A stretch of 64,000 nt of DNA from Nitrospirota bacterium (GTDB lineage: Bacteria > Nitrospirota > Thermodesulfovibrionia > Thermodesulfovibrionales > JdFR-88). Position numbers and translations under genes: made by a program. Below the pieces are notes generated by a model. That model saw only the letters and a program-made list of their open reading frames with translations. It searched no databases and was not told the DNA's origin. Of this stretch, positions 8,690 to 19,850 are shown one piece after another (position 1 is the stretch's first letter; every line of letters starts with the position of its first letter). Location: NCBI GenBank assembly GCA_021789555.1, contig JAJYJK010000005.1, positions 1-64,000 on the forward strand. Direction: 5' to 3'.

Positions 8690-9307
8690 TTAAAAGGCGG
8701 ACCAGGCGGCTGCCGCACCCTCCGCCGTGCGTCTGTCTTCGTTTTTGTTTTTGACCGGGGAGCAGGCCTCTATGATGTCCAGAAATGCCTCGACCACGAG
8801 CGGGTCAAACTGCGTGCCGGAGCATCGCCTGAGCTCGGATATGGCGTAATGCTTCCCCGGGGCCTTTCTGTACGGCCTGTCGGCTGTCATCGAATCGAAG
8901 GCGTCGGCCACGTAGAGTATCCTGGAAAGAAATGGTATCGCCTCTCCGGTGAGCCCGTCGGGGTAACCCGTGCCGTCATAGCGCTCATGATGGTGCCTTA
9001 TTACCCGGGCCACGCGCGCGAGCGTCTCTGTTTGCAGGAGGAGGTCGGCGCCGTGAACGGGGTGCAGCTTCACAAGCTCGAATTCCTTGCTCGTCAGCCC
9101 GCCGCGCTTTTCAAGCACCGAGGAACAGGTGTCAATCTTGCCGATATCGTGCAGCAGGCCGGCAAGTTTCAGGGTCTCCAGGGGCTCCCCGGAAAGCCCA
9201 AGCTCGCGGCCGGCCACCAACGCATATCTCATCACCCGGATCGAGTGGCCGTTCATCCAGGGCGACTGTCCGCCTATAGCCTTAGAAAGAGCTTGAACTC
9301 TATTCAC
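8690..9307 (-). CDS. HD-GYP domain phosphohydrolase
   Basis: LLHDIGKID, HHERYDGTGYPDGL signatures. Confidence 0.9.
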   Translation of the reverse strand: MNRVQALSKAIGGQSPWMNGHSIRVMRYALVAGRELGLSGEPLETLKLAGLLHDIGKIDTCSSVLEKRGGLTSKEFELVKLHPVHGADLLLQTETLARVARVIRHHHERYDGTGYPDGLTGEAIPFLSRILYVADAFDSMTADRPYRKAPGKHYAISELRRCSGTQFDPLVVEAFLDIIEACSPVKNKNEDRRTAEGAAAAWSAF

Positions 9308-9415
9308 TAACCGTTTCTTTTAACAGCATTTTTCAGATTTTGAAATTATTATACACTATAGGAAAAAGGCCCTCGTTGTCAATGGGAAAATATATGGGTG
9401 GCGCGTATTGCCCCC

Positions 9416-9441
9416 GCCCCGGAAAACAAGTTTTCCGGGGC
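9416..9441. repeat. Perfect 12-bp inverted repeat with 2-nt loop
   Basis: gccccggaaaac-aa-gttttccggggc in the HD-GYP/scpB intergenic region. Confidence 0.7.
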
Positions 9442-9551
9442 CCCCTGTATCGGTCTCCGGACGCGTATAAAATCTAAAATCTAAAATATAGATAGATAAA
9501 ATTTTACTTTTTGATTTTTAAAAAGATGCCCGCATCTGGTATATTTTCCTG

Positions 9552-10091
9552 ATGGAGATATCGGTTTCCACCCAGAAGGCGATGATGGAGGCCCTTCTTT
9601 TCGCCTCCTCCGGGCCATTGCGCGTCAAAGACCTGAAGGAGCTGACCGGATTGCCGGAGAACGAGATTGAAGACCTCCTGGATGACCTGAAGGAAGAATA
9701 CAGGCAGAGGGGAGGCGGGGTGCTCATAACCCAGCTTGCGGGCGGATACATGATGCACACAAACCCGGATTGCTCCGGGTGGGCAAGGAAGCTGAAGGCG
9801 TCCGAGCCGGCAAGGGCAAAGATGTCCCAGGCGTCCCTGGAGAGCCTTGCGATAATCGCCTACAAGCAGCCGATAACGAAGGCCGAGCTTGAGGCCCTGA
9901 GGGGCGTGAACTCCGACGGCGTGATGAAGGCCCTCCTGGACAGGAGGCTCATAAGGATCGTGGGCAGGAAAGAGGCCCCGGGCAAACCTCTGCTCTACGG
10001 CACGACCCAGGAGTTCCTCCTGCATTTCGGCCTGAAAGACCTGACCGGGTTGCCGACGCTGAAAGAGTTCCAGCGGGAAGATGTGGTGTAG
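9552..10091 (+). CDS. scpB: Segregation and condensation protein B
   Basis: ScpB winged-helix features: LAIIAYKQPITKAELEALRGVNSDGVMKALLDRRLIRIVGRKEAPGKPLLYGTT. Confidence 0.93.
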   Translation: MEISVSTQKAMMEALLFASSGPLRVKDLKELTGLPENEIEDLLDDLKEEYRQRGGGVLITQLAGGYMMHTNPDCSGWARKLKASEPARAKMSQASLESLAIIAYKQPITKAELEALRGVNSDGVMKALLDRRLIRIVGRKEAPGKPLLYGTTQEFLLHFGLKDLTGLPTLKEFQREDVV

Positions 10092-10118
10092 TTGTCAAAA
10101 GCCGGGATTAAATGCTAA

Positions 10119-11597
<1,479 letters not shown>

Positions 11598-11709
11598 AGA
11601 AGCGCGCCGGTGCGGCCCGTAGGCTGCGCCATGCCCGCCTTGCGACCACCTCATGACCGCTTTTTGCCCGCCCGCCTTGTGCCTGTCCCGGCGGTTCCCA
11701 GGCGGCCGG

Positions 11710-12015
11710 TCAATCGCTTAGAATCACCCCGACCCGGTAGAGTTCATCCGTGATCTTCCTGCACCACTTTATTGTCCCGCGTTTCGGCTCATCCCAGATG
11801 GCGTTGCTCGTAATGACGACCGAAACGCCCTCTTCGATCAGGCATTGGGTGTAAAAACAGATGCCGGTGTCGCTTAGGTTCAGGGTTATCCCGTTTGTGG
11901 CCTCGCCTTTTTGCGGCCCCGCCCCCTCCGGCGGGAAAGCGGTGTAGCTCATGGGCACGGTCGTGAGGTCGCGCTTGTGTCTTCGTCTTTCATGAGCAAT
12001 GCCGCCCGTTGCCAA
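11710..12015 (-). CDS. PilZ domain protein
   Basis: RRRHKR and LNLSDTGICF (RxxxR / NxSxxG) PilZ signatures. Confidence 0.75.
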   Translation of the reverse strand: MATGGIAHERRRHKRDLTTVPMSYTAFPPEGAGPQKGEATNGITLNLSDTGICFYTQCLIEEGVSVVITSNAIWDEPKRGTIKWCRKITDELYRVGVILSD

Positions 12016-12317
12016 CAGGGACCCTCCGTTTGGTAATTTTAAAGAATTTTCTTTGGGGTGAGTGCTTATAAAAAAACGCTATTATAATCCGGATTAAAAG
12101 TCAATACGGGAAATCCGCGTCTGGCCTGTGTCAGCTTTGTGGGCGGCGATTTCATGCCGTCATACGTGCCAGAATTTTATTTTACAAGAATAAAATCGGG
12201 CGGAATCCAGGGACGCACACAAACATTTTCAAGCGCAGGCCCATCCCAGCTTGGCCGTGTTTATCATATTTTGCCGTTTTGTTGTAAAATAAGGCGTTAA
12301 GGAGGTGGAACAAAAAC

Positions 12318-12527
12318 ATGTTTGAAGGGTTGTTTCAGCCGATACATCTGCTTTTGGTGGTAGTGATTGCGCTTTTGATATTCGGACCGGGCAAGCTGCC
12401 GCAGCTTGGCGAGGGGCTTGGCAAGAGCATCCGCGAGTTCAAGAAGGCCCTTGCCGGCAGCGACGAGGTGAAGCCCATTGCGGAGAAGGCCGGCGAGGAG
12501 GAGAAAAAAGAGGCGCAAGTCAAGTAA
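12318..12527 (+). CDS. tatA: Sec-independent translocase TatA/E
   Basis: HLLLVVVIALLIFGPGKLPQLGEGLGKSIREFKKA; SD ggaggt. Confidence 0.93.
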   Translation: MFEGLFQPIHLLLVVVIALLIFGPGKLPQLGEGLGKSIREFKKALAGSDEVKPIAEKAGEEEKKEAQVK

Positions 12528-12624
12528 GAGTAAAACAGGCCGGTTTTTCCCGCCCCTTTAAGGCGCCCCTTCCAAAGCGCGGTCTTCGCGCCGTGCGCGT
12601 CGGGGATTATGTTATCATTTCAAA

Positions 12625-14160
12625 ATGCTCAGGAACTATTTCCTCAACATCTCCCTGAACAAAAAGCTCGTCTTTATGATGCTTTTTCTGAGTTTCATGC
12701 TCCTCTCCATGCTCGTCTTCTTTTACCTCCATGACGAGAAGAGGTTGATAAGCGAGGTCACAAGCCGCACGGCCGACCTGTCCAGGGCCATACAGATAGG
12801 CGTTGAGGTGACGCAGACAAAGACGGCGTCGCAGACGGGCGAGGAGGCGAAGGCCGAGGAGGAGAGGAAGCTGGAGGCCTATCTTAAAAATTTAAAACCC
12901 AAAGGCATCAACGAGATATCGATAATAGGCAACGACAACCTCATCATAGCCAGCACGAACCCCAAAAAAGTCGGCGCGGCGGTCAGCCCCAAGAGAAAGC
13001 AGCTCATCATCAAGGCGCAACTGGGGGAGCCGGTCTCGAATAACGAAGGCCGCACATACAATGTCATCCTGCCGGTCGTGGCCGGCAAGACGCACTACGG
13101 CTACATTCACCTGATAATAAACGAGGAGGATTTTTCGCTCCTTCTGAGGCGCAACATGGAGAAAAAGACGATAGCCGCCCTGCTTGTGTTCCTGCTTGGC
13201 AGCGGCATAGCGGTCTTCCTCTCCTCCCGCTACACTAAGCCCATAAACGAGATATCGCTTGCCGCGGGCAAGGTGGCGGCGGGAGATTTCGTCGAGATAG
13301 AACCGACCGACAGGAAGGACGAGATAGGCACGCTCACGAACAGCTTCAATCTGATGGTGCAGCGCCTGAGGGAAAACAGGCGGCTCGAGGAAAAACTCCG
13401 CGAGGCCGAGCACCTTTCCGCCGTGGGGCAGCTTTCAAGGAGCATGGCGCATGAGATAAGAAACCCGCTTAATTTCATAAGCCTGAGCATAGATTACCTG
13501 AAGGACAACTATGCCCCGTCCCCGGAAGAAGACGGCGGGCAGAAGGCCGGAAAATTCGACTCCCTCATATCGAGCATAAAAGGGGAGGTGTTCAGGCTCG
13601 ACAAGCTCGTCCGGGACTTCCTGGACTACGGCAGGCCGCTGAAACTAAACATGAAGCGCGTGGGCGTCGTGGGCCTCTTTGGCGAGGTCTCCAGGCTCAT
13701 AAAGGCCAAGGCCGAATCGGAAAAGGTCAGGGTGATAAAGAGGTTCCACTACATGCCGGAGGTGCTCATAGACCCGGATTTCATGAAGACCTGCATCTTC
13801 AACATAGTGCTGAACGCCTTCCAGGCCATGCCCTCGGGTGGAAACCTCACCCTGGAGACCTGGAAGGAGGACGGACGCGTGGCCCTCGGCATAAGCGACA
13901 CAGGGGAGGGCGTGCCGGCCGAACATCTCCCGAAGGTCTTCGAGCCTTTCTTCACGACCAAAAGCGAGGGGCTGGGTCTTGGTCTGGCGACCACAAAACG
14001 CATAGTGGAGGAACACGGCGGGGAGATATCCTTCCAGAGCGCGCCGGGCAGGGGATCCAGCGTGGTCCTGAAGCTGCCCGTCCCCGATGAGACACCCATG
14101 CCGGGGCCCGCCCCGGGCGCCGAAAGGCCGGTTTCCATGAAGTCCGGCATCGAGACATGA
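12625..14160 (+). CDS. HAMP-containing sensor histidine kinase (NtrB/ZraS-like)
   Basis: Two TMs, HAMP, HisKA (MAHEIRNPL), HATPase (DTGEGVP, GLGLGLATTKRIVEEHGG). Confidence 0.92.
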   Translation: MLRNYFLNISLNKKLVFMMLFLSFMLLSMLVFFYLHDEKRLISEVTSRTADLSRAIQIGVEVTQTKTASQTGEEAKAEEERKLEAYLKNLKPKGINEISIIGNDNLIIASTNPKKVGAAVSPKRKQLIIKAQLGEPVSNNEGRTYNVILPVVAGKTHYGYIHLIINEEDFSLLLRRNMEKKTIAALLVFLLGSGIAVFLSSRYTKPINEISLAAGKVAAGDFVEIEPTDRKDEIGTLTNSFNLMVQRLRENRRLEEKLREAEHLSAVGQLSRSMAHEIRNPLNFISLSIDYLKDNYAPSPEEDGGQKAGKFDSLISSIKGEVFRLDKLVRDFLDYGRPLKLNMKRVGVVGLFGEVSRLIKAKAESEKVRVIKRFHYMPEVLIDPDFMKTCIFNIVLNAFQAMPSGGNLTLETWKEDGRVALGISDTGEGVPAEHLPKVFEPFFTTKSEGLGLGLATTKRIVEEHGGEISFQSAPGRGSSVVLKLPVPDETPMPGPAPGAERPVSMKSGIET

Positions 14161-14179
14161 AGGGAGACCCCCTGCACGG

Positions 14180-15571
14180 ATGGCCGTAATACTCGTGGTG
14201 GACGACGAACCGCTCCAGAGGGACATCCTCACGCGCATCCTCTCCGACGCGGGTTATGAGGCCCATGCCGCGGGTTCGGGGGAAGAGGCCCTCGAAATGG
14301 CCAGGGCCCTGGACCCCGACGTCATCCTTACCGATTTGAAGATGAAACGGATGAACGGCATAGAGCTCATGGAGCGCATGAAATCCGAAAACGAGCTTTC
14401 AATGCCGGCCATGATCATCATGACCGCCTTCGGCAGCGTATCCTCGGCGGTGGAGGCGATGAAGAAAGGCGCCTTCGATTATATCTCCAAGCCGCTGGAA
14501 AAGGAGATGGTGCTGCTGACTATAAAAAGGGCCGTCAATATGGTCGAGATCCTCAAGAAAAACCGGGAGCTTCAGAGCGTCCTTTACAACAAGTTCGGCA
14601 TCGAGGGGATCATCGGGGACTCCATGTGGGTCAAGGACGTAATAAACCTCGTAAAGAAGGTCAACGACAGCCCGGTGACGGTGCTCATCCTTGGGGAGTC
14701 CGGCACGGGCAAGGAGCTGGTGGCCAGGGCAATCCATTACAGCGGCACCAGGAGCACCAAACCCTTCACGGCGATAAACTGCGCCTCCATACCGGAGTCC
14801 CTCCTCGAGAGCGAGCTTTTCGGCTACGAGCCGGGCGCCTTTACGGGCGCCAGCTCAAGGAGGACAGGGCTGTTTGAGGCCACAAACGGCGGCACCGTCT
14901 TCCTGGATGAGATCGGGGACCTCCCGCCCGCCATACAGTCCAAGATCCTCCGCGTGCTCCAGGAAAAGGAGCTAAGAAGACTCGGGGGGCGCGAAACCAT
15001 AAAAGTGGACGTGAAGATAATCGCCGCCACCAACAAGGACCTGGAGAAGGAGATAAAAAGCGGCAGGTTCCGGGAAGACCTCTACTACAGGCTGCGCATC
15101 GTCACCATAGAGCTGCCCCCACTCAGGGAGCGCAAAGAGGACATCCCGGAGCTGGTCGGCTATTTCCTCGAAAAATACAACAAGGAGTTCGGCAGGAGGA
15201 TAAAGAAGGTAAACGAATCCGTGCTCAGGGCCTTCGCGGACTACCATTGGCCGGGCAATGTCAGACAGCTCGAGGCGGTTGTGGAGAGGGCCGTGCTCAT
15301 CTGCGACACCGATACCATAATGCCCGGCGATATCAAGGGCGAGCTCAGGAGCGCTCAGCGGGGACAGGCCGGCCTAGACATAGAGATACCGGAGGAGGGC
15401 ATCTCCTTCGATGAGCTTGAAAAGGAACTCCTGAGAAAGGCCATGGCCAAGGCGGGCGGGGTGGCCGCCAGGGCGGCCAAACTCCTCGGCATGAGCTACA
15501 AGACCTTCTGGTACAGATGGGAGAAGCTCAGTGTCCAAAATTCTTCCCCAAAAAAGGAAGAGGTTTCCTAA
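14180..15571 (+). CDS. Sigma-54-dependent response regulator (REC-AAA+-Fis HTH)
   Basis: LVVDDE.., GESGTGKELVARAIH, GAFTGA, C-terminal Fis-type HTH. Confidence 0.95.
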   Translation: MAVILVVDDEPLQRDILTRILSDAGYEAHAAGSGEEALEMARALDPDVILTDLKMKRMNGIELMERMKSENELSMPAMIIMTAFGSVSSAVEAMKKGAFDYISKPLEKEMVLLTIKRAVNMVEILKKNRELQSVLYNKFGIEGIIGDSMWVKDVINLVKKVNDSPVTVLILGESGTGKELVARAIHYSGTRSTKPFTAINCASIPESLLESELFGYEPGAFTGASSRRTGLFEATNGGTVFLDEIGDLPPAIQSKILRVLQEKELRRLGGRETIKVDVKIIAATNKDLEKEIKSGRFREDLYYRLRIVTIELPPLRERKEDIPELVGYFLEKYNKEFGRRIKKVNESVLRAFADYHWPGNVRQLEAVVERAVLICDTDTIMPGDIKGELRSAQRGQAGLDIEIPEEGISFDELEKELLRKAMAKAGGVAARAAKLLGMSYKTFWYRWEKLSVQNSSPKKEEVS

Positions 15572-15588
15572 AAAAGGAAACTTTTCTT
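15563..15588 (+). terminator. Terminator hairpin containing the response-regulator stop codon
   Basis: GTTTCC-taaaaaa-GGAAAC-TTTTCTTTT; the TAA stop (15569-15571) lies in the loop. Confidence 0.6.
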
Positions 15589-15662
15589 TTCCGCCGTTTT
15601 TGCTATTCTTTATATTAGACCGAATTACGGGGATTTTGCGGCGCCACCTCTATCGCCCAACC

Positions 15663-15678
15663 TGGCATGATACTTGCA
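15663..15678 (+). promoter_or_regulatory. Sigma-54 (-24/-12) promoter
   Basis: TGGCATGATACTTGCA matches TGGCAYR-N4-TTGCW with correct GG/GC spacing; 61 nt upstream of the next ORF. Confidence 0.8.
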
Positions 15679-15738
15679 AAGTAAAAGCCCGATATTGTAA
15701 AGGTAACCTAAAAGCGCAAAATCTCAAGAGGAAAGGAG

Positions 15739-16176
15739 GTGAATCTCATGAAGAAAGTTTTGACCTTTGTACTCGCGGTCCTCTTTGCATTCTCGCTGGC
15801 GGGGGTAGCCCTTGCCCAGGATGCGGGGACCAGCGCTGCCGCACCGGCCAAAAAGGTGACAAAGAAAAAGGTCGCCAAGAAGAAAGCCGTCAGGTACAGC
15901 GTTGTCATCGGTACGGTTTCCTCCGTCGACGCGACGGCCAATACCGTTACTGTAAAGGGCAGGAAGGGCGAAGTGACCCTCAACACCACCGCTAAGACGG
16001 TAGTGAAGAAGGGCAGGAAGAAAATAACCCTCGCCGACGTCAAGGCTGGCGACAAGGTGTACGCCAGGTACTCGAAGGAGAATGGCAAGGACGTTGCCAA
16101 ACTCATCTCGGTCCACACCGTGGTGAAGAAGGCCAAGAAAGCCAAGAAGAAAGCAGCTGCTCCTGCAGCGAAATAA
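15739..16176 (+). CDS. Secreted Lys-rich protein with small beta domain
   Basis: Signal peptide MKKVLTFVLAVLFAFSLAGVALAQ, Lys/Ala-rich flanks, GTVSSVDATANTVTVKGRKGEVTLNTTAKTVV core; SD aaaggaggtg. Start may be the later MKKV. Confidence 0.75.
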   Translation: MNLMKKVLTFVLAVLFAFSLAGVALAQDAGTSAAAPAKKVTKKKVAKKKAVRYSVVIGTVSSVDATANTVTVKGRKGEVTLNTTAKTVVKKGRKKITLADVKAGDKVYARYSKENGKDVAKLISVHTVVKKAKKAKKKAAAPAAK

Positions 16177-16195
16177 TCTGCCTGGCGGATCATGG

Positions 16196-16228
16196 AAAAG
16201 GGGCGCATGTTTGCGCCCCTTTTTTTTG
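16196..16228 (+). terminator. Rho-independent terminator
   Basis: aaaaggggcgcatgtttgcgcccctttttttt. Confidence 0.8.
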
Positions 16229-16254
16229 CGCCTTTTTTCGTCTTTTCCGGGGCC

Positions 16255-16590
16255 TCAGAACCTCTTCGCCGCCACCATCCCGAGGGCGACGATGAAATAA
16301 AAGAGGATGCCCAGTATGAGCGCCGCGGCAAATCCGAGTCTCGGCGTAAGAAATATGATCGAAAAGATGTAGATGAGCCACGGAAAGAGCATCAGCACCA
16401 GCGCCGTGGCGTAAGGCACCACGGCGGCGGGGCCGGATTCCAGGTAAATCGTCAGGAAGGTTATGGCCGTTATCGTCGGCATATTGGCGAAAAAAGCCGC
16501 CATGAGCCCCCGGGAATGGCTGGCCAGATAGGTGACCAGGCTTACGACCGTCCCGCCAAGAAGGAAATATAAAAGATATTTAAGCGTCAT
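16255..16590 (-). CDS. Small integral membrane protein, DUF3147-like
   Basis: Four predicted TM segments; short hydrophobic ORF with no strong motif. Confidence 0.5.
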   Translation of the reverse strand: MTLKYLLYFLLGGTVVSLVTYLASHSRGLMAAFFANMPTITAITFLTIYLESGPAAVVPYATALVLMLFPWLIYIFSIIFLTPRLGFAAALILGILFYFIVALGMVAAKRF

Positions 16591-16650
16591 ATGCGAAAAA
16601 GAAAAATTTCAAGCTGTTCGCGGAAATTCGCCGATATGATTAACCGCCGC

Positions 16651-18216
16651 TCAGTCGTTTTTCCTTAATGTTATATGGTCTTGCCAGCCGGCGCTCTTCC
16701 GGGGATAATCCGAGCGGAAGTGCGCCCCCACGCTGTTTTGCCTCGACAGGGCGGCATCCGTGATGAGGCCGGCCACCTGGATCATGTTTTTAAGCTCGAG
16801 CTCTCTTCTTGTGAGAAAGGACTTTTCGGTAATGTAGCCCCACTGCTCTATCTTTCTTTTTGCCTCAAGGAGCGTCTGCTCATTTCTTATGATGCCCACC
16901 TCCTGCCACATGAGCCTCCTGATATCTCCCCTTATCTCATCATGGGCCGGTATTGACTGCGGGGGAACGGGCTCGAAGGAGAGGGCCAACTGTTCTTTTG
17001 ACAGCCCGGTTGCCTCGGCGGCGGCCGTCTGCCCTGCCCGTCTGCCGTACACAAGGCCTTCCAGGAGGCTGTTGCTCGCCAGCCTGTTTGCCCCGTGCAC
17101 GCCGGTGCAGGCCGTCTCCCCGGCGGCGAAGAGCCCCCTGAGGTTCGTGCGCCCGAGGATATCGGTCTTCACACCGCCCATCATGTAATGGGCCGCGGGG
17201 CAGACCGGTATGGGTTCGCGCGTAATGTCCAGGCCGTATGTGAGGCAGGTCGAATACACGCGCGGGAAGCGCCTTTTCACGAAATCCCCGCCCATGCGCC
17301 CGAGGTCCAGATAAACGTGGTCGGAGCCCGTCCGCTCCATCTCCTTGAGTATCGCCCTTGAGACGGCGTCCCTCGGGGCAAGCTCCATCTCGCTGTGATA
17401 CCGGTCCATGAAACGCTCGCGCCTTGCATTGAGGAGCCTGCCGCCTTCGCCCCGGAGCGCCTCCGTCAGGAGGAAGTGGGGCGCCGAGGGCAAAAACAGG
17501 CTTGTCGGATGAAACTGGACGAATTCCATGTCCTCCAGCGCCGCCCCCGCCCGGTACGCAAGGGCCATGCCGTCTCCGGTGGCCACCTGCGGGTTTGTCG
17601 TAATCGAATAGACCTGGCCGGCCCCCCCGGTCGCAAGGACCGTTGCCCTCGCCAGGAGCGCGGCAGGCCTCCTTTCGCTGACCGTAAGGGCCCCCAGGCA
17701 GGCGCCGTCCCGCACGATCAGTTCCATGGCGAGCGTAAAGGGCAGCCGCCTTATGCCATGTATGGCCTTTACCTTGTTTATGAGCACCCGTTCAAGCTCC
17801 TTGCCGGTCGAATCCCCCCCCGCGTGCAGGATCCTCTTCCGAGAGTGCGCGGCCTCCAGTCCGAACGCCAGCCTGGTGCCGTCCCTGTCGAATTCCGCCC
17901 CCCAGGAGATAAGCTCCATTATGCGTTCGGGGCCTTCCTCCACGAGCACGCGCACGGCCTCTTCCCTGCAGAGCCCGTCGCCAGCCTTCAGCGTGTCCTC
18001 ATAATGTATGCCGACCTCGTCCTCATCGCTTAAGGCGACCGCGATGCCGCCCTGGGCATACTCGGTGCTGCTTTCGCTGGGCACGTCCTTGGTGATGACG
18101 GTGACCTTGCCGTGATTTGAAAGCTCGATGGCCGCCCTCAGGCCGGCGACCCCGCTTCCTATGACCAGAAAATCGGTGGTTTCCTTCTTCACATTGGGCG
18201 TCTTCACATCGGGCAT
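16651..18216 (-). CDS. nadB: L-aspartate oxidase
   Basis: FAD GSGVAGLRAAIEL, HSRKRILHAGGDSTGKE, NRLASNSLLEGLVYGRRA. Confidence 0.95.
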   Translation of the reverse strand: MPDVKTPNVKKETTDFLVIGSGVAGLRAAIELSNHGKVTVITKDVPSESSTEYAQGGIAVALSDEDEVGIHYEDTLKAGDGLCREEAVRVLVEEGPERIMELISWGAEFDRDGTRLAFGLEAAHSRKRILHAGGDSTGKELERVLINKVKAIHGIRRLPFTLAMELIVRDGACLGALTVSERRPAALLARATVLATGGAGQVYSITTNPQVATGDGMALAYRAGAALEDMEFVQFHPTSLFLPSAPHFLLTEALRGEGGRLLNARRERFMDRYHSEMELAPRDAVSRAILKEMERTGSDHVYLDLGRMGGDFVKRRFPRVYSTCLTYGLDITREPIPVCPAAHYMMGGVKTDILGRTNLRGLFAAGETACTGVHGANRLASNSLLEGLVYGRRAGQTAAAEATGLSKEQLALSFEPVPPQSIPAHDEIRGDIRRLMWQEVGIIRNEQTLLEAKRKIEQWGYITEKSFLTRRELELKNMIQVAGLITDAALSRQNSVGAHFRSDYPRKSAGWQDHITLRKND

Positions 18217-19850
18217 ATGATCTCCCCCAGCCTGTCCGTGAGCTTCAGGTTTTCATTATAATCCACGGGGCAGTCTATCACCGAGACGCCTTTGGAATTC
18301 AGCGCGCTTTTTAGTATGGAGCCCAACTCGTCTTCTTTCTCCACCCTAAAACCCTTCGCGCCGAAGGATTCCGCCAGCCGCACGAAATCCGGGTTGCCGA
18401 ATGTGGTGAAAAACTCCTCGCCATATTTCAGTCTCTGCTTCCAGCCTATGAGGCCGTAGCCGCCGTCATTCCAGATGAGCACGGTAAACGAGAGCGAGAG
18501 TCTTTGCGCGGTTTCGATGTCCGGCAATGACATCAGGAACCCCCCGTCGCCCACGGCGGCAATCACCTTGCGCTCCGGGCAGAGCAGTTTCGCCGAAATG
18601 GCCGACGGGATGGCGAACCCCATCGAGGACAGCCCGTTTGAGATGAGCACGGTGCCGGGGCTCATCGCCTCGTAGAAGCGCGCTATCCAGAACTTGTGCG
18701 CGCCCACGTCGCTTATAAGGACATCTTTTCCGCCCAGGGCCGCGCGCATCTCCCTTATGATCCTAAGCGGTTTCAGCGGATAGCCGCGGGTCTCCGGGCG
18801 GACCGCCTTTTTCTCCATCTCCTTCAGGCGCGTGAAGTAAGGGCGCTCTTTTTCAGTCTTCTCCGACCTTTTCCTGAGAAGACTCCTCAGGGTGTGTTTT
18901 ATGTCTCCGACAAGCTCGAAGCTCTGGTATGCGACATCTGTTTCCGCCGGTGTTGCGCCGATATGGATGAAGGATTTTCTCTTTCCGGGCGCAAGCGGAT
19001 TTTGCCTCCAGTAGCGGGGGGAAAACTCCACCGGATCGTAGCCGATGGTGATTATGAGGTCCGCCCGCTCCAGGCCGCACGATATATAGTCCCTCTGCTG
19101 AAGGCCGACCGTGGAGAGGTAAAACTCATTATCGGCCGGCACCGCCCCCATGGCCATGAAGGTGGTGGCGACCGGGATGCCGAACCTCCTGATGAATTTT
19201 AAAAGCTCCTTGGATGCCCCGGCCCTTATGACGCCGCCGCCGGCGATGGCAATCGGGCTGGCGGCCGTCCGGAGCATTGAAATGGCGGTCGCTATCGCCT
19301 CTTCCGGGGGCTCGGGATACGGGATCGGGGAGGGGGCCATCGGCTGCCCTTCGGCTTCAATGCCCGCCACGTCCTCCGGCAGTTCGAGGTGGGTGGGACC
19401 GGGTTTTTCGGTCTGGGCCACCCGGAAGGCCTTTCTCACGATCTCGGGTATGTTTTTGCCCCTGATGCTCGCGCCCCATTTGGTGACGGGCTTGTACATT
19501 GAAAAGATGTCCACGTACTGGTGCGCCTCCTTGAACGTCTCGGAGAGGTTTTTCTGCGCCGTGACGGCCACAAGCGGGGCGAAGTCCAGAAAGGCGTCGG
19601 CCACGCCCGGCAGCATGTTTATGGCCCCCGGCCCCAGGGTCGAAACGCAGACGCCGGGCCTCCCGGAGAGCCTTCCCCACGCGGCCGCCATGAAGGAGGC
19701 GCCGCGTTCGTCCCTCGTAAGGACGAACGCGAGTTTTCGCGATTTTTTTATCGCGTGCAGGAACTCTATGTTCTCCTCGCCCGGAAGGCCGAAGACATAG
19801 CTTGTCCCCTCGCCCTCCAGACACTCCACAAGCAGTTCGCAGACGTTCAT
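18204..19850 (-). CDS. Acetolactate synthase large-subunit-like ThDP enzyme
   Basis: FGLPGEENIEFL, GPGAINMLPGVADA, ThDP motif GDGGFLMSL...NDGGYG. Confidence 0.88.
   Translation of the reverse strand: MNVCELLVECLEGEGTSYVFGLPGEENIEFLHAIKKSRKLAFVLTRDERGASFMAAAWGRLSGRPGVCVSTLGPGAINMLPGVADAFLDFAPLVAVTAQKNLSETFKEAHQYVDIFSMYKPVTKWGASIRGKNIPEIVRKAFRVAQTEKPGPTHLELPEDVAGIEAEGQPMAPSPIPYPEPPEEAIATAISMLRTAASPIAIAGGGVIRAGASKELLKFIRRFGIPVATTFMAMGAVPADNEFYLSTVGLQQRDYISCGLERADLIITIGYDPVEFSPRYWRQNPLAPGKRKSFIHIGATPAETDVAYQSFELVGDIKHTLRSLLRKRSEKTEKERPYFTRLKEMEKKAVRPETRGYPLKPLRIIREMRAALGGKDVLISDVGAHKFWIARFYEAMSPGTVLISNGLSSMGFAIPSAISAKLLCPERKVIAAVGDGGFLMSLPDIETAQRLSLSFTVLIWNDGGYGLIGWKQRLKYGEEFFTTFGNPDFVRLAESFGAKGFRVEKEDELGSILKSALNSKGVSVIDCPVDYNENLKLTDRLGEIICPM

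Noticed and set aside
12174-12196. 8-bp inverted repeat attttatt-ttacaag-aataaaat in the PilZ/tatA gap
   Set aside because: Short AT dyad with no further support; could be chance.
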